64,000 nucleotides of DNA from Bacteroidota bacterium (GTDB taxonomy: Bacteria; Bacteroidota; Bacteroidia; CAIKAF01), in assembly GCA_016866335.1 (NCBI GenBank), contig VGMT01000012.1:1-64000 (forward strand). The letters are read 5' to 3'. A model generated the notes under the pieces. It was not told where the DNA came from, searched no databases, and saw nothing but the letters and a program-made list of their open reading frames with translations. Shown here in pieces: positions 1-7,469 of the stretch; the first letter of the stretch is position 1; every line of letters starts with the position of its first letter. A program made the position numbers and the translations under genes.

Positions 1-140
1 CCCAGTTTCATAGGTAAGAAGTTAAATTAAGCTCTAAATTAAACCATAAACAGCAGGCCGGCCTCCCTATACTTAAATTTAACACCGAATTTCTAAGATT
101 AGGCCCTAAACAGCCCCAATTCCAGCTGCTCTGCCCCAGC
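1..140. other. Non-coding left edge downstream of the porin
   Basis: No gene is seen. Bases 75-171, covering this stretch and the last codons of the porin, match 41561-41648 on the opposite strand with few differences, so this is one half of a dispersed duplication described under that feature. Confidence 0.6.
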
Positions 141-2171
141 TTAATTCACAAACCCCCAAATCAAGCCAAGCTGTATATACCGATCGCGCAAGGGATACCC
201 TGGAACCAACATGTGCGGACTCCCCAACAATCCCTGGGCCGCATTCCGCAGCCGCACAAAAAAATCCACCGATTTTATGCGGCCATGTACATACACATCG
301 GCCAATACAAATCCGCCCCGAACCGCCCCCGAACCCACAAAAAACCGGTCCACCGCCGGCGCGTATTCCAAGGACCTAAATTCCGACACATACGAGGCAT
401 CAACCCCCGCCCGAACATGCAGGTTTTTCTTAAACAACTTGGCCTCTACCCCCAAATCCAACTCCCCCAGCAAAAGCGGCAAGGGCAAGCGCTCCGTACT
501 GCTGTAATTTACATTCAAATTTAAGCGGGGCTGAAACACCCCGAATTTCCATTCGCTCCGAATTCCCCCCATAGCCTGCATGGCTGCATCTCCATTTTGA
601 AGCGGCAACAGCTGTTGGTCAAACCACACAAATTGATTCATGCCCCTCCACTCGGCCCAAACCGTTAACCTCAGCTTTTCTTTGTTTCCCTTTTCCAGAT
701 TCCGCCCCCAAAACTGGGTGTGGAGCAACAACATCAGATTTGCCCGCTGTTCTTTTTGCTGGTTCTGGGCCCATTGATGAAAATGGGTGTTCATTTCCCG
801 GTCAAAATACGAGGGCTGCCTTAATTCGGCCCCCGCATGCAGGTGCAAATCTACCCCCCTGTAGTCGCCGAATCGACAATGCATGCTGCCCTGGGCCGAC
901 ACATCGCCTTGCCGGTATCCGCTGAAAAATCCTTGGCCCTGCGCATCAAAGCCAAACCGCCCAGCCTCTAGCCTTAGCCTGCCCCGCACGCTTAAATGAT
1001 GCCCCGAAATTTCGCTGCCCACAGCCCGAACATAGCTGGTGTCTATGGACTGCAAGGTATCGGTTCCGCTGCCCGCACTGTAGTATTCGTGAACCAGCAA
1101 AACCGCCCCCCTGGCTGGTTTTGAAGCATGGGAACCAGCCCAAAACACCCCCGCCTCTTGAACCACATTCTCGCTGTTTCTATAGGCCTGCGCATCGGGC
1201 CTGGCAAACAACAACTGCGCATAGTATAGGCTGTCGGGCTGTAAATCGGTATAGGTATCGCTGCTGCGCCTCCACTCAACCCCATGCACCAAACCCAAGG
1301 GAAAGGCCTTGCCGCTGCTGTCGGCCTTGGCCTGCCAACGCTGCCCAAACCGAATTCCCGAATGAACTCCTGTACGCCCCGCCGCATTCAACCGCACCGG
1401 ATAGGTGGCCCGATTTAAGTTGGGAATAAAGCTGTTCCCATTCAACAATCCTCCTTTTATAAAGGTGGAATCGTTGAGCAATCCCCCGTTCTCTTGCCCC
1501 GAATAATCGTTGTGGGTCAACACCAAATAGGCTTGATAGCGCTGCGAAGGCGAAGCATACCGCACAAACATGCGCCCATTATGAAACACTTTGTCTTGAC
1601 ACTGATAGGCTCCCTTGGAGTTGATGTGCCGGTAGCTAAACCCGGCATACAAGCCTTTGGCAAAGGCCTGGGCATGGTCGGCCTGAAACCAGTGTTCCTC
1701 AAACGAGCCCAATTGATAGGCCAATTCGGTGTACGGCCTGGCCAATTCGCGCAAAGGTGTAGTCTCCGTTAGGTACAAAAACGAATTAAAATGCTGAGGC
1801 CCGCTCAGCAATCCAGGCCGATCGCTTTCAGGGTTAGAATACAGCGGATACACCGCGCTGCCTAAATTTCCTAAATTCAAGGGCAAAGACGGGAAATACA
1901 AAGCCGCATCAAGCATGGGCATTTGATGCAGCTGATTCGAATAAACAGTCCGGCCAAAGCCCATCTCTCGGCTAAATTCCCAAGGGTAAGAATGAAACCG
2001 ACGCAAGGAATCGGTTTCGCTGCCCGGCACCCGTATCCCATCTATCAAAATTCCATTGCTTGCGTTATTTAGGCTATCGTTTTGAATCGGAACCGGATTT
2101 TGCCCCTGAACAGCCAATCCACACAGGCCCCAAAGGCCAAACACCGCAACCGCTAAACGCAAAACCTGCAT
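141..2171 (-). CDS. Putative outer-membrane porin (Porin_10 type)
   Basis: A 676-residue protein with a signal peptide (about residues 1-23, cut near QGQ). The body is rich in aromatic and alternating polar/hydrophobic stretches typical of a beta barrel, and it ends in a short strand closing on aromatic residues (IWGFVN). Length and layout fit the Bacteroidota putative porin family; the substrate cannot be told. A TACCTTTG box lies only 4 bp before the ATG, suggesting a very short or absent leader. The gene is divergent from the TauE/SafE permease, and its final codons plus 3' flank recur at 41.6 kb. Family assignment is by overall appearance rather than a diagnostic motif. Confidence 0.7.
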   Translation of the reverse strand: MQVLRLAVAVFGLWGLCGLAVQGQNPVPIQNDSLNNASNGILIDGIRVPGSETDSLRRFHSYPWEFSREMGFGRTVYSNQLHQMPMLDAALYFPSLPLNLGNLGSAVYPLYSNPESDRPGLLSGPQHFNSFLYLTETTPLRELARPYTELAYQLGSFEEHWFQADHAQAFAKGLYAGFSYRHINSKGAYQCQDKVFHNGRMFVRYASPSQRYQAYLVLTHNDYSGQENGGLLNDSTFIKGGLLNGNSFIPNLNRATYPVRLNAAGRTGVHSGIRFGQRWQAKADSSGKAFPLGLVHGVEWRRSSDTYTDLQPDSLYYAQLLFARPDAQAYRNSENVVQEAGVFWAGSHASKPARGAVLLVHEYYSAGSGTDTLQSIDTSYVRAVGSEISGHHLSVRGRLRLEAGRFGFDAQGQGFFSGYRQGDVSAQGSMHCRFGDYRGVDLHLHAGAELRQPSYFDREMNTHFHQWAQNQQKEQRANLMLLLHTQFWGRNLEKGNKEKLRLTVWAEWRGMNQFVWFDQQLLPLQNGDAAMQAMGGIRSEWKFGVFQPRLNLNVNYSSTERLPLPLLLGELDLGVEAKLFKKNLHVRAGVDASYVSEFRSLEYAPAVDRFFVGSGAVRGGFVLADVYVHGRIKSVDFFVRLRNAAQGLLGSPHMLVPGYPLRDRYIQLGLIWGFVN

Positions 2172-2175
2172 AATT

Positions 2176-2183
2176 CAAAGGTA
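2176..2183 (-). promoter_or_regulatory. -7 promoter box of the porin gene
   Basis: TACCTTTG on the minus strand fits the Bacteroidota TAnnTTTG box. A weak TTCG sits 19 bp upstream where TTTG is expected. Only AATT separates the box from the ATG, so the transcript would start at or next to the start codon. Confidence 0.45.
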
Positions 2184-2297
2184 AGGCTTGAAACGGAACT
2201 TCCGAAGGGCCAAGCAATTTCCATGCCTGCCCGGGGTTGCTTCTGTTTGTACCTAAGGTTACCCCTATTTAGCTTCAAAAACCCGTACTTTGGCACC

Positions 2298-3088
2298 ATG
2301 CTTGAACTTTTGGGTTGGTTCTCGGCTCTGCTCATTGGAATTTCCTTGGGCCTGATTGGCGGTGGTGGAAGCATTCTTACCATTCCTGTTTTGGTGCATT
2401 TGCTGGGGTTCGACATGCTAAGCGCCACCTCGTACAGCTTGTTTATAGTAGGCAGCAGCAGCTTGGTAGGCGGCAGCTTGGCCCTGAAAAAAAGCAGGCC
2501 GACCTGCGCATTGCGCTCGCCTTCGGCGCGCCGTCCATCGTTTCGGTTTTTTTAACCCGTTATTGGTTGCTTCCCCTGCTGCCCGAGGCCGTGCTAGGCA
2601 TAGCCAAAGGCGCTTGGCTCATGGGCTTGTTCGCCCTTTTAATGGTTTTTGCTGCCCGGTCCATGATCCGCGGCAGCAGCGCCAAAGTAGCCGAAACCAG
2701 CGGGAACTTCAGCCTTAAAAAGACCGGACTTGTGGTAGCTCAAGGACTGGGCGTCGGGCTTTTAACCGGACTTTTGGGCGCGGGCGGGGGCTTCATTATC
2801 ATTCCCGTTTTGGTTCAGGTTACGGGTTTGCCCATGAAAAAGGCCATCGGCACAACCTTGGTTATAATTGCGGCCAACAGCTTGATTGGCTTCGGCGGCG
2901 ACCTATCAAATTTTAGCCCCAACTGGCCTTTTTTGCTGCTGTTCAGCGGACTTTCCATACTGGGCATCTTCATCGGAATCGGCCTAAGCCAGCGCATTCC
3001 CGGTGCAAAACTCAAAAGCGCATTCGGCTGGTTTGTCCTGATAATGGGCTTAGGAATGCTTGTAAAACAGGGATTGGAACTTTTGTAA
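2298..3088 (+). pseudogene. TauE/SafE family permease, interrupted by a frameshift
   Basis: A membrane permease of the TauE/SafE (sulfite/organosulfonate exporter-like) family with hydrophobic segments throughout. The N-terminal half starts at ATG 2298 (MLELLGWFSALLIG, then GLIGGGGSILTIPVL) and runs to SLALKK. The rest (QADLRIALAFGAPSIV, then GLLGAGGGFIIIPVLV) continues in the -1 frame to 3088. The switch occurs at a run of seven A at 2487-2493; one more A would restore a protein of about 263 residues, the family's normal length. The two glycine-rich motifs typical of the tandem-duplicated fold lie one on each side of the break. It may be a real mutation, a homopolymer sequencing error, or slippage. 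TACTTTG lies 6 bp before the ATG. Confidence 0.75.
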
Positions 3089-3106
3089 AACAGGGTGTTG
3101 ATTTGG

Positions 3107-3255
3107 GCGGTTGCGGGCTTTCACAGGTAGTCCGCGGCCAGGGGCTTTATGCCCAGCGGCTTTGCGGTGGCTCCTAAAGTCGCCTCCGCAGCACGCGGGC
3201 ATTAAAGCCCCCGGCCTTGCGGGCAACCTTGTTCAATCCCTACCGCAGGCGGCGG
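3107..3255 (+). repeat. Hairpin element R1 (eight-copy family)
   Basis: Copy 1 of a dispersed ~145-bp element. Outer ends pair (GCGGT with ACCGC), the apical part reads GCGGTGGCTCC, TAAA, GTCGCCTCCGC, and the copy-specific arms (CCAGGGGCTTTATGCCC; GGGCATTAAAGCCCCCGG) are complementary. The right end runs into the fic gene and supplies its last codons and stop. It lies between convergent genes. Confidence 0.85.
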
Positions 3256-4361
3256 GGTAGTTCTTTTAGTTCATAATTTGTACTTCGCCCTCCACTTGCT
3301 TCTTTTTGCAATACATCCTTCTTTATTAAATCTTGAATATCTCGAAGAGCCGTATCTTGCGAGCATGTATTGATTTTGCCCCATTTCGAGGTTGTTAACT
3401 TTCCATCAAATCCATCAAGAAGCCTATTTATTATTTTTTGTTGCCGATCATTGAGAATTGTGGTGGAATGTATTTTCCAAAATTCTGCTTTATGGAGTAT
3501 TTTCGACAAGGTCTCATCCGTGGAGTCAATAGCATTTATTAAACATTGCAAAAACCACAAAATCCATTCTGTTATATCTGAATTTCCCTTTTGTGTTTTT
3601 TCAAGTTTTTCATAATACAGTTTCCTGTCCACTCTAATTTGCGCCGACATACTGTAGAATCGCCTGATGCTTTTGTCAGAACGTGCCAAAGTCATATCTG
3701 TGATTGCTCTTGTAATTCGCCCGTTTCCATCGTCAAATGGATGAATTGTAACGAACCATAAATGAGCAATAGCGGCTTTTAGAACCAAATCTGTTTCTTT
3801 CTCGTTTTCAAACCATTCAAAGAATTTTTTCATTTCTGGTTCTATCCTGTCTGAGCTTGGAGCTTGATAGTGAACTTTTTCTTTTCCCATAGGTCCAGAT
3901 ACAACTTGCATTGGACCAATCGTGTCTTTTCTCCAGTCTGCAACGGTTAATTTAATTAGATTGCTCCAACCGGAGGGGAACAACGCGGCATGCCAACCAA
4001 ACAATCTGTCTTTAGTTAAAGGCAATTCATACCTCTGTGTAGCATCAAGCATCATTTCAACGATTCCGTCAACATGGCGTTCCGATTCCACTGCCCCAGC
4101 AATGTCAATTCCTAGTCGACGAGCGATGGAGGAACGTACTTGTTCAATTTCTAAAAACTCACCTTCAATCTCAGATGATTTTATAACATCCAAAGTAAGC
4201 GTATTCAAAACCGCTTCATTCTGCAAATCAAAACCCAGTGATTCCATTTTACCAAGAATTCTGCCCTGTTGATTTCTAGCTTCACCAAGTTTTATCATCA
4301 CTTTTTTAGTATCCCAAGTGAAGTCGGTCCAATTCTCTTTTTCGTGGATATAAATTTTCAT
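3240..4361 (-). CDS. fic: Fic family protein with N-terminal inhibitory motif (class II)
   Basis: A 373-residue Fic-domain protein, probably transferring AMP or a related nucleotide to a target protein. The core motif HPFDDGNGRITR starts near H207. The class II auto-inhibitory signature SSEIEG is at residues 62-67. The C-terminal third looks like a winged helix (an ALRDIQDLIKKDVL-like segment), giving a plausible DNA-binding end. The start at 4361 is preferred over 4382 because a TATATTTG promoter box and an operator array lie just upstream. The final PRRLR and the stop lie inside repeat R1, so the original C-terminus has probably been replaced. The gene is visibly AT-rich compared with the chromosome around it. 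It is the left-most gene of the accessory island. Confidence 0.85.
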   Translation of the reverse strand: MKIYIHEKENWTDFTWDTKKVMIKLGEARNQQGRILGKMESLGFDLQNEAVLNTLTLDVIKSSEIEGEFLEIEQVRSSIARRLGIDIAGAVESERHVDGIVEMMLDATQRYELPLTKDRLFGWHAALFPSGWSNLIKLTVADWRKDTIGPMQVVSGPMGKEKVHYQAPSSDRIEPEMKKFFEWFENEKETDLVLKAAIAHLWFVTIHPFDDGNGRITRAITDMTLARSDKSIRRFYSMSAQIRVDRKLYYEKLEKTQKGNSDITEWILWFLQCLINAIDSTDETLSKILHKAEFWKIHSTTILNDRQQKIINRLLDGFDGKLTTSKWGKINTCSQDTALRDIQDLIKKDVLQKEASGGRSTNYELKELPRRLR

Positions 4362-4455
4362 TCTCCGCAATTTATGCGTCAAATATACGCATTATTCTCC
4401 GCAAATAAAACTTTCTCCGCATAATATGCTTAGATTAAAGCGGTTAATCTCCGCA
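4362..4455 (-). promoter_or_regulatory. fic promoter with four-copy operator array
   Basis: On the minus strand TTTT (4407-4410), 19 bp and TATATTTG (4387-4380) form a Bacteroidota promoter. Four direct copies of TGCGGAGA lie at 4362-4369, 4396-4403, 4414-4421 and 4448-4455, with start-to-start spacing of 34, 18 and 34 bp. They flank or sit between the promoter boxes, and one abuts the ATG. An inverted repeat ATGCGT/ACGCAT (4374-4379, 4387-4392) overlaps the -7 box. This is a repressor-like layout; the Fic C-terminal winged helix is the obvious candidate binder. Confidence 0.6.
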
Positions 4456-4483
4456 CTGTCGTTTTTTTAGCTTGGAGGCACAT

Positions 4484-4609
4484 GTTGTCCCGATGCGACA
4501 ATGTTTCCCCGAATAGGTCAATCCGACAAACCTCATTATCGGCATCGACATGCGCATCCAGGCAATACATCTCCCACTGATTTCGGGGTTTTCCTTGGAT
4601 ATATTTCAT
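4484..4609 (-). pseudogene. Remnant of an IS1182-like transposase N-terminus
   Basis: About 42 codons read MKYIQGKPRNQ, then DADNEVCRIDLFGETLS, which resembles the start of IS1182/DUF772-type transposases (MKxIQG..R.Q, DxDNEVRxIDLFVxSL). The similarity stops after RDN, and nothing downstream continues the protein. No terminal inverted repeats were identified. It is a decayed insertion sequence fragment just upstream of fic. Recognition is by motif memory only. Confidence 0.5.
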
Positions 4610-4700
4610 AAATAAAAACACCGATTTTCAGGGAAAACCATTAATAAACAGCCTGAGATTTATTAACAATTGCAATGTTTAATTGGGGTGTTGTTATGCG

Positions 4701-4878
4701 GCCTGACGTTTGAGGCTAAAAGCTGGCGGGCATTTACTCACAAAATAATTAATTTAAAAGGTGTTCGTGAGGGCTTCGCCGTTCTGAGCACTTCATTGTC
4801 AACCTGCAATAAAGTTTAAAGATGTACTGCCCTTCAAAATGGCACTATCAGCCCGCTTGATTTTAGCCTTTGTTAGCG
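4701..4878. repeat. attC-like palindrome S1
   Basis: The left end GCCTGAC and right end GTTAGCG resemble integron R boxes (RYYYAAC, GTTRRRY) with mismatches. Inside, AGGCTAAAA plus GCGGGC on the left pairs with GCCCGC plus TTTTAGCCT on the right. A 5-base spacer (GTTTG) follows the left box but only AA precedes the right one, the same asymmetry as in S2 and S3. It lies 18 bp beyond the stop of the Bro-N-Fic gene, as attC would follow a cassette gene. Confidence 0.5.
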
Positions 4879-4896
4879 TTTCGTTGTTTTTATCTT

Positions 4897-5778
4897 TTAA
4901 TCATTTTCTTCATAGTAATAGGAATAGTCAATACCTTTCATAAACATTTCACGATCATTTATTTTGGTAGTGAGTGCACTATTCAATAAAGTCTTTAGAG
5001 TATAACTTTTTGTTGGACTTAGCATCATTGCATTCATATAGTCACGTTTACTTATTTTACTCCAATCAACGCACTTTTTTAGGCGTTTTTTTAGCATCAG
5101 ATCCAACCATATTCGTGTGCTTCTGCCATTACCTTCCATAAAAGGGTGTGCAATGTTCATTTCTACATATTTGTTTACAATTTCCTCAAATGTAGTTTCG
5201 GGCATTGATTCTATTTGCTTTAATGTCTCACCCAAAAAGCGTGATACGGCAAATTGAAAACCGCCTTTTGAAATGTTTTTCTGCCGGATTTGTCCTGCAA
5301 AATCATACAAGCCGCCAAACAGGTAAGCGTGTATTTGTTGCAAACCTTTAGTTGTACCAACTTCAATACTCTTGATGAAAGAACTTTCAAACAAGGCATA
5401 GGCTTTTGTTTTACTTTTACCATCTATACTTTCGTCACTGAATGTGAACCAGTCAATAAATCGGTTTGCCTTTTTGCCCGGAAATTCTTTTCCCAAGGCA
5501 ATAATACCGTTGTAGTCCAGCATGTCGGTTAAATACCGTTTGCCATCACTTGCCAAAAGTTTCAGTTGGGTAGTGGTGCTAACCAACTTGCTGTTTTCTT
5601 TCTTCAACTTGGCTTTAAGGTATTTCCAATAGTTGCGAGTTTTGGTGTAGTTGTCTTGGTCAGTTAACACTGCCACAACATCTAGCACACTAAAAAGCCA
5701 CTTGGCGTTTTGCTCGTCCCAAATGGCTCGTACTTCGCGGTCGTCAAAAAAGCGTATGGATATTTGAGCATTACTCAT
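4897..5778 (-). CDS. Bro-N/RhuM-like plus Fic domain fusion protein
   Basis: A 293-residue protein. Residues ~1-115 resemble the Bro-N/DinD-RhuM type domain found in phage antirepressors and accessory DNA-binding proteins ([29 protein letters not shown]-type end). Residues ~125-265 form a Fic domain with [12 protein letters not shown] from H211, so the catalytic His, acidic residue and GNGR loop are intact. No clear [S/T]xxxE[G/N] inhibitory motif is seen and no adjacent small antitoxin gene is present. Likely activity is transfer of a nucleotide to an unknown target, with DNA or partner recognition by the N-terminus. It sits as a single-gene cassette between attC-like sites S1 and S2, transcribed toward S1. 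AT-rich codons mark it as foreign. Confidence 0.75.
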   Translation of the reverse strand: MSNAQISIRFFDDREVRAIWDEQNAKWLFSVLDVVAVLTDQDNYTKTRNYWKYLKAKLKKENSKLVSTTTQLKLLASDGKRYLTDMLDYNGIIALGKEFPGKKANRFIDWFTFSDESIDGKSKTKAYALFESSFIKSIEVGTTKGLQQIHAYLFGGLYDFAGQIRQKNISKGGFQFAVSRFLGETLKQIESMPETTFEEIVNKYVEMNIAHPFMEGNGRSTRIWLDLMLKKRLKKCVDWSKISKRDYMNAMMLSPTKSYTLKTLLNSALTTKINDREMFMKGIDYSYYYEEND

Positions 5779-5876
5779 ATGGTATATTTCAGCTACTCTG
5801 CCAATCTATAATTTATGTCAAAAGTTACAAAATTTTAATCTCATGGTGCTATTTGCTTTGCTATCTAACAATGAAG

Positions 5877-6055
5877 GCTAACGTTTGTCAAATAGACCCA
5901 AGCGGGCTTTTGAAACATCCTGTGGCTATAAACCCAAATGTTTATTTAAAGATAAATGATTATTAGCGAGGTGCAAAATAAAATTCGCGAAGCGGCAACT
6001 GCTTCGCACCGAGCGATGACCGAGTCCGTCCGCTTGGGTTTATTTGCTGTTAGGT
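5877..6055. repeat. attC-like palindrome S2
   Basis: Left GGCTAAC and right GTTAGGT match the integron R boxes (the right one exactly, GTTRRRY). The adjacent arms AAATAGACCCAAGCGGGC and GTCCGCTTGGGTTTATTT pair almost completely. The central 100 bp contains a further hairpin (CGAAGC/GCTTCG). Total length of 179 bp is long for attC. Spacers are GTTTGTC on the left and GCT on the right. It separates the Bro-N-Fic gene from higBA. Confidence 0.6.
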
Positions 6056-6103
6056 GCTGGCCTTCTTATAAAATGTCATGCCGTCATAAATATTTGTTAA
6101 AAA

Positions 6104-6135
6104 GTTCTCAATTTGAGAACCTAATTTTATGTTTG
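6104..6135 (+). promoter_or_regulatory. higBA operator and promoter
   Basis: A perfect 17-bp palindrome, GTTCTCAA-T-TTGAGAAC (6104-6120), is followed by TATGTTTG (6128-6135), a -7 box. The palindrome covers the expected -33/spacer region, as expected for autorepression by HigA or the HigBA complex. Confidence 0.6.
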
Positions 6136-6182
6136 TCGTACAATATATACTAACCGAACATTAAAGCCATGGTAAAAAGAAA

Positions 6183-6476
6183 ATGCACGTAATTTCACGT
6201 CTAATGCTTATTAAATTCTGGAAGAAACACCCGGATGCTGAGACACCACTTCGAGTTTGGTTCAAAAAAGTTGAACAAGCCAAGTGGAGGAGTGTCAATG
6301 AACTCAAAGCTGAGTTTTCAACTGCTGATTATGTTGGAAATGATAGAGTTGTATTTGATATTAAAGGAAATAAATACCGCATTGTTGTCCTTGTGTTTTT
6401 TGCTGGGCAGAAAATGTTCATACGGTTTGTAGGCACACTTGCAGAGTATACTAAAATTGATGCGAAAAAAGCCTGA
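6183..6476 (+). CDS. higB: HigB-type mRNA interferase toxin
   Basis: A 97-residue toxin of the HigB/RelE fold, predicted to cut mRNA at the ribosome. Typical features are the N-terminal MHVISR..L..FW, the central NDRVVFDIKGNKYRIV, and a late FIRFVGTLAEYTKID segment, which together match HigB family toxins over full length. It precedes the antitoxin, the usual hig order, with a 72-bp gap. The palindrome at 6104-6120 lies upstream. It lies in reverse orientation relative to the other cassette genes, between attC-like sites S2 and S3. The low GC content supports horizontal origin. Confidence 0.85.
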   Translation: MHVISRLMLIKFWKKHPDAETPLRVWFKKVEQAKWRSVNELKAEFSTADYVGNDRVVFDIKGNKYRIVVLVFFAGQKMFIRFVGTLAEYTKIDAKKA

Positions 6477-6548
6477 TGACACAACCAATAAAAGCCAATT
6501 GAAGAAACAAACAGAAAACAATACAATTAACCATTCAACTCCTCGAAA

Positions 6549-6908
6549 ATGAAAAATGTTAAACCAGTACGCACAAAAGCAGATTATAAAGCTGCTCTAG
6601 AAAGGATTGAGGAATTAATAGCCCTTAATCCTAAAAAAGGAACAATGGCTTACGACGAACTCGATGTAATCGGTACGCTCGTGTCTGCATATGAAGATTT
6701 ACATTATCCAATTGAAGCCCCTGACCCAGTAGAGGCTGTAAAGTATATGATGGAACAGGAAGGTTTAAAACCAAAGGATCTCATAATTTACTTCGGTAGT
6801 AAAGGGAATGTCTCCGAATTTTTTAGTCGTAAAAGAGGATTGTCTTTGCGCGTCATTAAAGCACTTCATGATGATTTTAATCTTCCTTATGAAGTTCTGA
6901 TCGCTTAA
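6549..6908 (+). CDS. higA: HigA-type antitoxin with helix-turn-helix
   Basis: A 119-residue antitoxin. The N-terminal half (ERIEELIALNPKKGTMAYDELDVIGTLV) is the toxin-binding helical part. Residues ~65-119 form a Cro/CI-like helix-turn-helix (EAVKYMMEQEGLKPKDLI, then SRKRGLSLRVIKALHDDFNLP). It should neutralise HigB and repress the operon through the upstream palindrome. It is full length for the family. A strong terminator follows at 6934-6958 and attC-like site S3 lies 75 bp downstream. Confidence 0.88.
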   Translation: MKNVKPVRTKADYKAALERIEELIALNPKKGTMAYDELDVIGTLVSAYEDLHYPIEAPDPVEAVKYMMEQEGLKPKDLIIYFGSKGNVSEFFSRKRGLSLRVIKALHDDFNLPYEVLIA

Positions 6909-6933
6909 AATAACGTTTTTGTATAATTTAAAG

Positions 6934-6958
6934 TCCCGATGTAAAGTCGGGATTTTTT
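6934..6958 (+). terminator. Rho-independent terminator after higA
   Basis: TCCCGA, a 7-nt loop and TCGGGA are followed by six T. It closes the higBA transcript before site S3. Confidence 0.8.
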
Positions 6959-6983
6959 GTTTTCTGTTCGTCCCCAGGATTGC

Positions 6984-7063
6984 ACCTAACGGTTTCGCAG
7001 TAGGCGATGTGGCGCTTTCTCTCGAGTATGTTCGGGCGCCATTTTGCTGACTGCGTGTTAGGT
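6984..7063. repeat. attC-like palindrome S3
   Basis: The best of the three sites. It has ACCTAAC at the left (exact RYYYAAC), GTTAGGT at the right (exact GTTRRRY), and a total of 80 bp, within the usual attC range. Inner arms CGCAGT/ACTGCG and GGCGC/GCGCC pair. The left spacer is GGTTT and the right only T. The hicB stop lies 13 bp to its right, so in minus orientation the site directly follows the hic genes as attC follows a cassette gene. Confidence 0.65.
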
Positions 7064-7075
7064 GGCGTTTATTTT

Positions 7076-7465
7076 CTATACGAGGCTTATATCTGCTAGT
7101 TCCTTACCGATACTTTGAATACCTCTGATTATCTTATCCGTTTGTCTGGAAGATGGATGTTTTTTTCCTCGCACGTATTGAGATAAAAGTGTTGGGTTCA
7201 TTCCGATTCTCTTAGCCAAGAAGTTCGCGTTCAAAACCTTATAGTATTGAAAAAACTGTTGTAAATCCAAATTTAGTTTTAGATTTTCAGCGGTTACTTC
7301 ATATCCCAACTCTTCATAAGCCAAATTTAGCGCTTCAATTAAATTTGCGTAAAGTTCTGGAATATCTTTACCAGTTGTGAAGACACTCATATCTTCAGTA
7401 TAAGCTGAGTAGCCAGTGTCTGTTTTTTCAACTGTGATGTCTATTTTTTTCTTCAAATTTTTCAT
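7076..7465 (-). CDS. hicB: HicB-type antitoxin with C-terminal HTH
   Basis: A 129-residue protein. The N-terminal partial RNase H-like HicB fold (KIDITVEKTDTGYSAYTEDM, then TTGKDIPELYANLIEALNLA) is followed by an HTH of the Cro/CI kind (AKRIGMNPTLLSQYVRGKKHPS), which would bind the operon promoter. It begins 4 bp after the damaged hicA frame, the normal hicAB order. If HicA is inactive, HicB remains only as an orphan regulator. It lies immediately beside attC-like site S3, transcribed toward it. Confidence 0.85.
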   Translation of the reverse strand: MKNLKKKIDITVEKTDTGYSAYTEDMSVFTTGKDIPELYANLIEALNLAYEELGYEVTAENLKLNLDLQQFFQYYKVLNANFLAKRIGMNPTLLSQYVRGKKHPSSRQTDKIIRGIQSIGKELADISLV

Positions 7466-7469
7466 GGCT

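Noticed and set aside
2487-2493. Classical programmed -1 slippery heptamer in TauE
   Set aside because: The run is not in the X XXY YYZ phase for the incoming frame (codons are CTG AAA AAA AGC) and no downstream pseudoknot is obvious, so this is left as one of several options.
5864-5870. ATCTAAC as the left R box of S2
   Set aside because: It fits RYYYAAC, but the pairing arms begin after GGCTAAC at 5877, which also keeps the same spacer asymmetry as S1 and S3.
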